A stretch of DNA of 64,000 nt from Sternotherus odoratus. Lineage: Eukaryota > Chordata > Testudines > Kinosternidae. Below, one piece after another: positions 9,821 to 19,690 of this stretch. Below the pieces are notes generated by a model. It made no database searches and was not told the DNA's origin. It worked only from the letters and a program-made list of their open reading frames with translations. The first letter of the stretch is position 1. Each line of letters begins with the position of its first letter. Position numbers and translations under genes: made by a program. The stretch lies in the NCBI GenBank assembly GCA_032164245.1, contig JAVMKO010000003.1:63124390-63188389 (forward strand), given 5' to 3'.

Positions 9821-10417
9821 TCAGGGAGTGTGGATTATTCTTCTAGCATTTGAATGGGGTGTGTGAACATGGAGAGAGGAGAAACAATGTCTGTAATGAG
9901 CCAGCCATTCTAGATCTTTGTTCAGTCCTAGAAGGTGTGTGCTGAATTTGCAAATGAATTGAAGTTCTGCAGTTTCCCTTTGTAGTCTGGTCTTGAAGTG
10001 TTTTTGCTGCAGGATGGTGACTTTTAAATCTGCTAATGTGTGTCCAGGCAGGTTGAAGTGTTCCCCTACAGGTTTGTGTATATTGCCATTCCTAATATCT
10101 GATTTGTGTGCATTTATCCTTTTTCGTAGGGACTGTCCAGTTTGGCCGATGTACATAGCAGAGGGACACTGGTGGCATATAATGGCATATATGACATTGG
10201 TTGATGTGCAGGTGAATGAACCAGTGATGGTATGATTGATCTGGTTAGGTCCTGTGATGTTGTTGCTGGTGTAGATATGTGGGCAGAGTTGGCATCGAGG
10301 TTTGTTGCATGGATTGGTTCCTGAGTTGGAGTTATTGTGGTGCAGTGTGCTGTTGCTGGTGAGAATTTGTTTAAGGTTGGCAGGTTGTCTGTGTGCCAGG
10401 ACTGGCCTTCCTCCCAA
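9821..10417 (-). CDS. GIY-YIG endonuclease domain of a Penelope-like element (5'-truncated frame)
   Basis: A 198-residue frame without interruptions; the same frame is open upstream to about 10545, where a stop lies at the arm junction. VIY (75-77), YIGQTG (89-94), R98/R100 and E119 are all present, as is the Cys cluster at 37-45. It differs from the copy at 7409-8005 by one residue (Thr at 134). The part upstream of the listed start, with KPKKENNRTPLA and YSPQLKPLQRIISDLQP, is the linker that follows the RT in longer copies. No RT is present. Dependence on an RT supplied in trans is an inference. Confidence 0.85.
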   Translation of the reverse strand: MGGRPVLAHRQPANLKQILTSNSTLHHNNSNSGTNPCNKPRCQLCPHIYTSNNITGPNQINHTITGSFTCTSTNVIYAIICHQCPSAMYIGQTGQSLRKRINAHKSDIRNGNIHKPVGEHFNLPGHTLADLKVTILQQKHFKTRLQRETAELQFICKFSTHLLGLNKDLEWLAHYRHCFSSLHVHTPHSNARRIIHTP

Positions 10418-10550
10418 GGCCTGTGAAAGTGAGGGATTATTGTCCAGGATGGGTTGTAGGTCGCTGATGATGCGTTGCAGAGGTTTTAACTGAGGACTGT
10501 AGGTGATGGCCAGTGGTGTTCTGTTGTTTTCTTTCTTGGGCTTGTCTTAA

Positions 10551-10978
10551 TAATCCCTCACTTTCACAGGCCTTGGGAGGAAGGCCAGTCCTGGCACACA
10601 GACAACCTGGCACACAGACAACTTTGCAAATTCAGCACACACCTTCTAGGACTGAACAAAGATCTAGAATGGCTGGCTCATTACAGACATTGTTTCTCCT
10701 CTCTCCATGTTCACACACCCCATTCAAATGCTAGAAGAATAATCCACACTCCCTGATCGGAGATAACAAACTGGTTCAGCTTATTTGGACTAACCTTTTC
10801 ACCTCCCACCTGGTTCTTACCTACTTTCCCAGACCTGCCTCTAAACATTTCCACTGCTTGGAAGTGGGTATTAGCCCACGAAAGCTCATGCTTCAAAACT
10901 TTATAGTTAGTCTTTAAGGTGCCACAAGATTTTGTTTCCTCTGCTATTCCAGACTAACACGGCTACCTCTCTGATTCT
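10551..10978 (+). repeat. Right (inverted) arm of PLE copy 2, internally deleted
   Basis: It begins with the reverse complement of about 10442-10381, duplicates GGCACACAGACAAC, then resumes with the element 3' region. It shares the copy-2 variant (C at 10646 opposite G at 9931). It also lacks CATCCGAC between 10860 and 10861, which removes the 5' half of the hammerhead-like core. Confidence 0.88.
10861..10895 (+). ncRNA. Broken hammerhead-like core, PLE copy 2 right arm
   Basis: Helix II (GTGGG/CCCAC), GAAA and AGC-TCAT-GCT remain, but the 5' part of the core is lost through an 8-nt deletion at 10860/10861. It cannot form a hammerhead core. Confidence 0.5.
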
Positions 10979-10991
10979 TAGCTTCCCCTAG
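10979..10991. repeat. Target-site duplication, PLE copy 2, right
   Basis: TAGCTTCCCCTAG, exact match to 9618-9630. Confidence 0.92.
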
Positions 10992-11134
10992 TACAGTTCT
11001 AGGTATATACTTGGGTGGCTAGCCCATCCCATTGCTACACTGCTCTTTGATCAAGCTTGCACTCTAAAATTCTAGTGTGCTTACCTCTAGCTGAGCTGGC
11101 AATTATATTTTCATCTCCATTGTAGATGTATCCT

Positions 11135-11240
11135 AAGCGACTCGTCCAAGGTCACACAGGAAGTCTGTGGTACAGGAGGGGAATTGAACAGAGGTCTCCT
11201 AAGTCCCAAACTTTAACCAGAGGACTATTCTTCCCATGAA
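11135..11240 (+). mobile_element. MIR-like SINE, right part
   Basis: CTCGTCCAAGGTCACACAGG, then GGTCTCCTAAGTCCCAAA, matches the part of a MIR-type SINE that should follow 9461. It shows that the MITE entered an older SINE. Confidence 0.65.
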
Positions 11241-13395
11241 AGGGGCCAAAGATTACAGTCTCTAAACCTGTATATTTGTGGGTACTGCTCATCAAAAATT
11301 CTCCTTCAAAACTGTTTTTGACAGAAAATTGAACTTCTGACTAAACAACTTTTTTCACAAAAAGTGCCTGCATCCTGCAGATTAGGCCTCCTTTCCTGGC
11401 CAATCATATGATATGAATCAGTACTATTACAGCTAACATTTTGCGAGCAATTCATATGCTGAAACTAGGTTTCATAAAATACTAATGATATACTTTTGAA
11501 GTATGAACAAATTTGTAAAAATCTAAATCTGTACATGGAAATTTGTAAACAAAAAAGCTAAATTCTGCAAATAAATTGTTGACCGCACATAATTTTGCCA
11601 CTTCTAATGCTAACATATAACCTTGCTGAGAGAACTAACATAACATGATGGTTTAAGAGATTTCCTTTTTTAACAAACATTCAATAATAGTTACCTTAAA
11701 AAATAAAACATTTAAAATGCTTTTTTCCTGGGATTCATATGCAAATAATTCATATTATAAAAAATTCATACAAAGGCAGGTATGTGTATTATATTCACAT
11801 AAAGAACAATGGCAGTGGAAGGTTAGTGATCATACTAAAACCAGATTAGACACTTTGTTTGCAACACATTAAATGAAACTAATAAATATGCAAATTAGAT
11901 TATTATTATGTAAATTGCACAATTTCAATATTCTGGTGAAGAGCCATATCAACAATTTCAATTAAAAATTACAGTTGTCTATGTGTTATAGTTTTTGAGC
12001 AGAAATTACTTGACAGCATCTGAAATGTTGAGAAATGATTATTTCTTTATTACATTCCATTTTATATCAACTCCACCAACTGAGTCAATCAGAAGCTAAA
12101 TGCTATTATAGAAACGAGTGTAAAAGCTGTACTAGACAGTTATATTTCCTTCAGCTTCATTCATCATAGAAAGTGTCTAATGAAATGAATCTCTTGAAGA
12201 AGACAGAAACTTTACTGTTCTCCATCTGGTAAATTCTCCTTCAAGGCAAATATTTTCTCTCTCCTTTAGAAAAGCTTTCATTTCTTCTTATTTCTGTTTG
12301 AGAATGGAATGCAAACAGTAATCATGGGGATGATGGTTTAATGGGATCTTTCTATTTGATTTTATTCAAATGCATTTTAATCCCACTCACAATGCCTCTT
12401 AAAACATTTCCATAACAAAATGGGCTAGTCTTCATACCCACTGAGAAGTGTTCATCTAAATATTTTCATGAAATCTTTAGAATGTTGAAGAATTTCATAT
12501 TGATGGCTGTGCTATGGTAACTAATAGCAATTAGGACATAGTCTATAGTGGAAATCAAATGATACAGTGAGCAAAGCATTCCAAAATTGTATTGATAGGA
12601 AGCTGACTGAATCACTAGCAGAAGACTGTTTTATTATTTAATGGCAATATGAGCCTCTATGTTCTCCTCTGCTGCATTATGTTCACGGTGAAGAAAAGCA
12701 TGGAAACATTATGCAAAATATGAGCGGTAGGCTAGGCAGAGGAAACTGGTTGTTATTTCTCCACCACATAACCACATGTAGGATTACTGCTCCATTTCTG
12801 CAATAAACTGGACACAGTAGGGAAAAAGATGAAGAGAAAGGGAAAGGATCAATGGAACATTCTGTTCTGCAAGTTATAGTCCCATTAGAAATCACTAATA
12901 GGATGACTGTAGGATCTGCTGGCAAACCGTTTAGATTACTGCTGTCCTGAGTAGCATTAACTCACCCAATGTGCTACTGGTGGGCTCACATGGCAGCAGG
13001 TTGTGGGGCCACTAATGGTATCAATTTGGTTTTGCTAGCCAAGCTGCTCTTGCTCATGATGGGATTAGGAGGGGTTCAGAGGCCGGGAACTTGTGTAGAT
13101 GACCCAATATGCAAAGATTTCCCTCCACTTTTTACCCTTTGCCTAATGCACATTACCTTGGCCTTGTTTCACTGTGGGGATGGCGTGGAAAAATGAATCT
13201 TCTGAGCTTCTGAGGTCAGGTGTTCCCTTCTGTGCATTTTGAAATGAGGAGGAAAGATATCTCATGATTATTTGCAAAATGTTCATGAGATCTGAGGCTA
13301 ATGTCACATGTTTCAGTTCTCATGTTTTATCTAAGGGCCAACCTCTCCTCAGACTACATGGTAACACAAGTTTAAGAGGGAGTAAAAATATCTGC
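11241..13395. other. AT-rich unassigned sequence
   Basis: No gene is supported. Frames of 75-80 codons at 12683-12925 and 12969-13196 show no recognisable domain and look fortuitous. Confidence 0.4.
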
Positions 13396-13602
13396 CTGAG
13401 TGTTGTACCAAGCAGGCAAGGTACTAACAAACTTTAACAGACTTTATTTAACAACAGTGAAACCTCTTTACAGAGCTGCTGCTGCACCCCTCTGTAGCTC
13501 TAACTCAGGCTTGGCTCCACTCCTTCCCCCTCCTTCCTGTTTCCTGTCCTACAGTCCCCCAGTCCTAAGAGTTACAAGCAGTATCTAAAACACCACACTG
13601 AG
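13396..13602 (-). mobile_element. Short solo LTR (family E) with CTGAG target duplication
   Basis: TGTTGTACC...CACCACA (13401-13597, 197 bp) is bracketed by CTGAG at 13396-13400 and 13598-13602. AATAAA is present on the minus strand (TTTATT near 13443), so transcription would run leftward. TG...CA ends with a 5-bp TSD fit a solo LTR of a retrovirus-like element. No internal region remains. Confidence 0.75.
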
Positions 13603-14671
13603 TTGCCTGGAGATTAGGTTCAGGCATGAAGGAATGAGTGTGATCTGGGCTCTGAGCCAAATTCTCTCTTAGGGCTACTGTAGAGAGTAGTGTAGCTTAT
13701 ACAAAATCCCTTACTCCAAATTATACCTACAGCCAAATATCAGTCCACTTTGAGTATTTAGTTTCAAAAGATCATGGTGGGATAGTGAGGCTGGAATACA
13801 CAGGTCAACTTGCATACTGATGTAAGTGTTCACTGTCAATTGTAGTTGCAGCTTAACAAGGGCATAATAGTCATAGTTCAGGGTGTTAGTAAAATAACCA
13901 TTCCTTTAATGAAATCAGTTCGAATAATACAAATGTTGATTTGGCCCTACACTTCTCTGGGACCAAGGGACAAGATTGTATGAGCTAATGGGTGAAGATT
14001 GTTATCAATAGCTGTAAAGGTTTTCCTGAAATTGCTTTTTTTTCAGCGGCAATTAACCCTGAGTATAAAGAAGTTTGCCCAAATGCCACTCAGATAAAGG
14101 TGCTGGTACTCTTTCCAGGAAAAATAATGAAAATACAGAAATCCTTTATTGCCACTTAAGCTTTTGACTGGAGGTAGATGCTATAGGATCATTTGTATGT
14201 TTTCAGAGAGAAATGCAGCACAAAAGCACAACGTAATCAGTAATATGAGTGAGATTAATGTGGTAGAGATAATCAGCAGTTTCTATCTGTTGACCAAACC
14301 AGTGAGGATTAGATTTTACTGAGAAAAACCAAAGGACAAAAAGGACAAAAATAATGGCTACTTAGAAATGAAAATAGACACTATAGGTCACGATTGTATA
14401 GTTATATTCCTATCAGACAAGATAAAGAGATTGGCAGTGAAAGAATTGTGAAATTGTACAAAACATCTCCTGAAGTTCACTGGAAAAACAAAAACAAAAA
14501 CAGTGAAGGCAGGAAAAGAACAGAATAAACACTGTAGCTTACTTCCTTCATTTTCTGTGCAAATATGGAAGGGAAGGATTGTAGGATCTAATTTTAAAAT
14601 ATCTTCTAAAACTTACTGGTGACATGCAGATTTGATGACAATACTAATACATTATTAATTTTATTATTAAC
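13603..14671. other. Unassigned sequence
   Basis: No gene or delimited repeat is seen. Confidence 0.4.
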
Positions 14672-15718
14672 TAGCAAAAATACCTGGCATTGTTCGGGTC
14701 CGTCGGGGGGGGGGGTGGGGGGGAGGGGACCCAGCGTTACTCGAAGAGAGCTGAGCGAGGGTGGGGTCCGTTGGAGGGGGGAAGGGGGGAGATAGCTGAG
14801 TGAGTGCCGGGGCTATTGGAGGGTGGGAGGGGCGAGGGAGCTGAGCGAGTGCGGGGGCCGTTGGAGGGAGGGAGGGGGGTGAGATTTTTAAAAATTTTGA
14901 TTCTTTCCTGAGGGGGGAGAGAGCTCAGTGAGTGTGAGGCCCCTTGGGTGGGGGGAAGAGAGCTGAGCGAGTGGGTGGGGGGCGTTTGATTGGGGGGAGG
15001 AGGGGGATATTTTTAAAAATTTTCGATTCTTACCTGAGGGGCGAGAGAGCTGAGCGAGTGCAAGGTCCGTTGGGGGGGGCGAGGGAGCTGAGCGAGTGGG
15101 GGGGGGGGCATTGGAGGGAGGGAGGGGGGTGAGATTTAAAAAAATTTCTATTCTTACTTGAGGGGCAAGAGAGCTGAGTGAGTGCAAGGTCCGTTGGGGG
15201 GGAGGGAGCTGAGCGAGTGGGGGAGGCATTGGAGGGAGGGAGGGGGGTGCGATTTAAAAATTTTTTGATTCTTTCCTGAGGGGGGAGAGAGCTCAGTGAG
15301 TGCGGGGGGCCCTGGATGGGGGGAAGAGAGCTGAGCGAGTGTGGGGTCCGTTGGAGGGGGGGAGGGGGGATAGAGCTGAGCAAGTGCCGGGGCCGTTGGA
15401 TGGGGAGCGGGGGCAAAGAGCTGAGCGAGTGCGGGGTCCGTTGGAGGCGGGTATTATTACATCATAACTATGTCACAGAGAACAGTAGGTGTTAACCTGC
15501 TGCCCAGCTGATGTGAATGGGCTTTAAAGAATTTCACCCCTGGGGGGCGTCAGAGGTGAGATTTGAAATTTTTTTGACTCTTACACTGATTAGGACCCTC
15601 AGGCCTATAACTGTACCAAATTTCAAGTTTCTAGCTCAAACGGTGTGGAAGGAGTAAGGGAACGTACATACATGCACGCATACAAGCATACACCATTTGA
15701 CTTTTATATATATAGATA
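14672..15718 (+). mobile_element. Interspersed element with CTAG...ATATATATAGAT ends, copy B
   Basis: It starts with CTAGCAAAAATACC and the GGCATTGTTCGGG palindrome remnant and ends with GACTTTTATATATATAGAT, like copy A. The conserved 3' block (from ATCATAACTATGTCACAGAG to CTCAAACGGTGTGGAAGGAG) is shared, with scattered differences. The interior differs: only G-rich repeats on the plus strand. No TSD is evident. Confidence 0.65.
14700..15440. repeat. G-rich minisatellite, roughly 50-60-nt unit
   Basis: Repeated GAGAGCTGAGCGAGTGCGG, then GGTCCGTTGGAGGGAGGGA, with runs of 4-10 G throughout. Long open frames on either strand (14888-15416) are proline- and serine-rich readings of the tandem units and not genes. 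The G-run density is high enough for G-quadruplexes. Confidence 0.8.
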
Positions 15719-15823
15719 TTATGCATATCAAAGGATTTAAGTTCCAAACTCTAGACACAGGAAATCTGGGCTCAGCTCAGCTCTTCCACAAACCTCCTGT
15801 GTGACCACTCCTAAGTCACTGGG

Positions 15824-16107
15824 GGCATGTCTACCCAGCAATTAAACACCTATGGCTGGCCTGTGTCAGCTGACTGAAGCTCACAGGGCTGTGTGGGATT
15901 GTTTAATTGCAGTGTAGATATTTGTCCTTGGGCTGAAGCCCAGGCTCTTGGATTCTTCCCCCTCACAGAGTGTCAGAACTTGTGCTCCTGCCCAAGAACA
16001 GACTTCTACACAGCCATTAAACAGCTTCTCAGCCTGAAGCCCATGAGTCCTAGTCAGCTGACACAGACCAAATGAGGATGTTTAATTGCTGTGTAAACAT
16101 ACCCTTA
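15824..16107. mobile_element. MITE-like element
   Basis: The left end GGGCATGTCTACCCAGCAAT then TAAAC is matched by the inverted right end GTTTAATTGCTGTGTAAACA then TACCCT. A TSD was not established. Confidence 0.65.
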
Positions 16108-16110
16108 GGG

Positions 16111-16200
16111 TAAAATTTTCAAAAGATATATAAGAGCCTAGGTCCCAATGACTTTTAGTGATACTGGGGTTCCTGGAGTTTTAAATCACTTTTGAAAATG
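16111..16200. mobile_element. Short MITE-like element (ATTTTCAAAAG ends)
   Basis: AAAATTTTCAAAAG at the left and CTTTTGAAAATG at the right are inverted. It shares ends with the copy at 55681-55790. Confidence 0.5.
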
Positions 16201-19200
16201 GAACTTGCATGCTTTGGACAAATTTATCCTAATTCTTTCTGGGCCTGTTGTTAACAGTGGTGATGAGAGCCAACAAAGTACCTGAATAGACAAGTAGATG
16301 GAACACATTTCGCTGGACAAAATATTTTCGGTGAATTCTAATTTCCTTAAATTATTCATTTTGGGGGGCACATAAGTATTGATGAATTTGGGTTCAATTC
16401 AGAAATAGTTTCAGCCAAAAAAATTGTAATCAAAAATTTTGAAAGTGTCAAAAGTTTGTTTTGAAAAAAATCAAAACAAACTTTCAAAAAGGTTGTTGAA
16501 AACGTCATTTGACTCAACAGTCAAAATGATTAATTTTGACTTGAATGAAAATTTCAGTTTTGCATTTTGTCGAAAAAATGAAAAATTTCAGTTTTGGTTC
16601 AAAACAATATTTTTTTTCCTGGTTATTTTTCTTTGACCACAGGACAAAGAAAAATCATATTGTTTTGTCTGCTCTATTCCCAACAGAGCAAATAAAAGCC
16701 ACTTCCCAGGCTTCACAATTTCAGATTGAGGCACTACTACCATAAATTCTTTCAGTTATGAAAAAGGAACTTCTATTTTCCTTGTCTGTGGTTTGGTTTA
16801 CACTGAACTAGTGAATGATGATTTCAAGTACAGTACAGACTGCTGAGGGACAGCACTATTTATCTCTCTCCATTCTGAAAACTGACCATTTATTCCTACC
16901 ATTTGTTTCCTATCTTTTACCAGTTACTGATCCATGAGAGGACCTTCCCCCTTATCCCATTAAAGCAAATTAAGTCAAAGAGCAGTTGATTATATTATAT
17001 TTCAACAATATCAAATTTAGCAGAGGGACTTTTTTTTCCAAAGGCTTCTAAATTCAGACTAAAATTGTACTGGGTGGCAGGGGAAAAAAATCAGTTCTAA
17101 ATGCAGCAATTTCGCTGAGAACCTCCTTCCTTTTTAAACTTTAAAGTGACAGGTTTCAAGTGCTAGGTGTTACAGGGGATTGTTATTCTATCCTGTCCTT
17201 TGAAAATAGCTGGTCTTCTATTTGCCTTTTCAGTATAATGCAGTAGGAAATAAAATTATAGAGTGCCCTTTATAAAAGTCCTGAGGATGTTATAAATACC
17301 GTAAATAAAACAACACCATTGCTGTATTTATTCAATTTTGAAGGGCTCTGACTTATTTAGTTTAATCTAGGAATGGAATCCATAATCATCAAGCATAATT
17401 ATTATCACAGGTGTGAAATCATTTCATATTATTTTAGTATAGCATATTAATAATTCTTTAGGTATAATTAGTACAGTATTGAAGATAGTCTTAAATCAGT
17501 AATGAGAACATGACAGATAATCAGCAGTAGCAGGCCTGTGTGAATGGATGGGGCCAGGGAAGGTCACAGAGGAAAATATGAACACATTCTCAGTGGAGGT
17601 TTTGTAATTAAGTTAAATCACCTTAAAATCAACAAGGGAATTCACTGTGCACCTATGGAGAGATGTAAGGCCAAGCAATACATTGGTTCAAAATCAAGAA
17701 AAATGTAAGCTGTTGTGTTCATTTATTGGAGCCTATGGACGACATCCTCTGGGACACATGCAATGCTAAAATCCTGATGTCAAACCTAGCAGTGAAATAG
17801 TTACATAAAATTATATGACTTCCAGAATTATACATTATGGAAGCTATTATCTAGGATAGAGACTGGAGTGTGGTGGTTGAAAAGGAATGCAAAGAAGACA
17901 CGGCTAACTGTGACCCCCAGACTACATTAATGAAAACTCCATCCACAGGGCAGTCTAAGAGCATTGAAAAGCATGGGATCTACAGCTGCCTTGCGTGTCA
18001 TGTCAAGGTATAAGCGGTATTGGTCAGACGTAAACGTACTCTAAATAGAGGTAAATTAGAATTAAGCCAGACAACAGCTGCACCAGCAAGCCCCACGGTT
18101 CATGGAAAATTCCATGGCTGACAGCATCAAATGCTACCAAGAGAAACAATGAAAGCTAAAGACAGCTAATGAAGCATTACAAAATTGGGAAGTGGCAGAG
18201 GAATCTTGAACTAAAATCTTTTCACATAAGCCACAATTTTAAAAGTAAGGATAACTTGGAAAAGGGGACCCAGATTACACCTGAAGACACGTTTCAAATA
18301 TTGCTATCGCCAATTAATCAGAAAACACTAAGGCCAGTTTTAGGGATTTAGGCACCTAAATAGGCATATGGGTGCCAAAGTCCACAAATGCATGTGCAAT
18401 TGCCATTTTCAAAGCCGCAGATCAGATGATAACTAACCCCCCTAGGTGGCTAAATTTCCACCAGTCAGCATTTACAAAGGAACTTATGCATTTCTGCCAC
18501 TCATAACAGGCTGCTCAGAGTCCTGGCTCAAGATGAGGTCTCAGAGGCTCTGAACCAGGATTTCAAAATTAGGGTATGCCTATCTCACCCAGGCGGCCGT
18601 CAGTCCATAGGCAGACTCTGAGCATGTCTACAGATCTGATCTCTGTGACACCCTACAGCCAGAGGGCAGGAGTCAGGCTACTGATAGCTGGAGGGGCAGC
18701 ACAGCATCCTCACAAAACATAGCTGTGAACATGGGAAAATGTAATGCCAGTGTTGAAGGGGTGTCAAGTGGGGGCAGGAGTCAGAGAGAGATGAAATGAC
18801 TCTGGGAAGCCCCTCGATGCCAACTGGCAGATAACCCCGCTCCCATACTGTAATTCACATCAGGCCTGACACACTCATTACCCCCCCCACACACACACAC
18901 AAGTGTACAGCTGTCATAACATATATATCTCAAATGTGTCATGTGAATGGTTGACACACTGGTCCTGAAAATCACCACGAGTGGTATGTATGGGTTGTAT
19001 AAAAAGAGTAATAGATGTGTGCTGGAAAAGTGCTCTTCAAATGGGTTTGGGAGGCAGAGCATAAAACCCCCTTTTCCCCAACAAAGCAATGAATGTTTAC
19101 CTGTTTGACTAGTTTGGTTACAGATGGAGAATAATGAAAGTGCACATGCATATAAGTGAACAAAGCCAAAACAAGAGGGGGAGAAGACCATTTAACAGTC

Positions 19201-19452
19201 ACACCGGGGAACAGAATCCTCACCCCAGGAAGCCCTCCTGACTCTTGAGGCAGAGACCGTGGATTTTGGGGTAGTATAATAAGGGGAGCAAAAAAGACAT
19301 GTTAGTCATCTATCACTGAGTGGACATAGGGTATAGCACCGTCTGGGCCTGTAAAAGTTAGAGCCCTCGGTCTGGAGAGCTAGGGATACTGATAACTTGA
19401 TGTAAGAAAACTGCTTAGGGAAAGATTGTAACTTGCTAAGATTAAGTGTTAG
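16201..19452. other. Unassigned sequence with an A/T-rich repeat
   Basis: At about 16370-16640 the sequence is dense in TTTTGAAAA and GAAAATTTCA words, as in other A/T-rich copies in this window. A C-run plus CA microsatellite lies at about 18882-18902. No gene is supported; the 136-codon minus frame at 18781-19191 crosses that microsatellite and has no recognisable domain. Confidence 0.4.
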
Positions 19453-19545
19453 TCATTAGTAAGAATCAGAGAGGTAGCCGTGTTAGTCTGGAATTGCAGA
19501 GGTGACAAAGGGTCCTGTGGCACCTTAAAGACTAACTAAAGTATT

Positions 19546-19590
19546 GAAGCATAAGCTTTTGTGGGCTAATACCCACTTCGTCAGATGCAT
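19546..19590 (-). ncRNA. Hammerhead-like core, PLE copy 3
   Basis: On the minus strand: CTGACGA (an exact CUGANGA), A, GTGGG/CCCAC, then AAAA in place of GAAA, then AGC-TTAT-GCT. The GAAA guanosine is a general-base candidate in hammerheads, so this copy should be inactive. Confidence 0.45.
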
Positions 19591-19690
19591 GCAGTGGAAG
19601 TATCCAGGGGCAAGTATAATAGGTAGGCAACAACCAAGTTAGAGATAACAGGGTTAGTCCAATGAGGCTGAACTAGATTGTTATCTCTAA

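Larger units (their letters stand above)
9631..10978 (-). mobile_element. Penelope-like element copy 2, foldback form
   Basis: Same plan as copy 1. The left arm on the minus strand runs 9631 to about 10550, and the right arm on the plus strand 10551-10978, with 3' ends outward and only the right arm carrying the terminal extension. The left end starts at the same element position as copy 1 (GAAACAAAATCTTG). The right arm is shortened: after the segment matching 10381-10442, GGCACACAGACAAC occurs twice in a row and the sequence then jumps to the end of the endonuclease frame, losing over 400 bp. One 13-bp TSD brackets the pair. Confidence 0.92.
9462..11134. mobile_element. MITE-like element split by PLE copy 2
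   Basis: The left end AGGTACATCTTCACTGGAG and the right end CTCCATTGTAGATGTATCCT are imperfect inverted repeats. Interior segments on both sides of the PLE (AGCTAGCTCCCATGC on the left, GGGTGGCTAGCCC on the right) fit one element. It lies inside the MIR-like SINE and was itself entered by the PLE at 9618-10991. Confidence 0.6.

Noticed and set aside
7204..10991. A single tandem duplication producing both PLE foldbacks
   Set aside because: Each copy has its own different TSD and different flanks, so they are independent insertions.
14888..15416. Pro/Ser-rich minus-strand frames of 113 and 128 codons
   Set aside because: They lie wholly in the G-rich tandem array of the second CTAG element.
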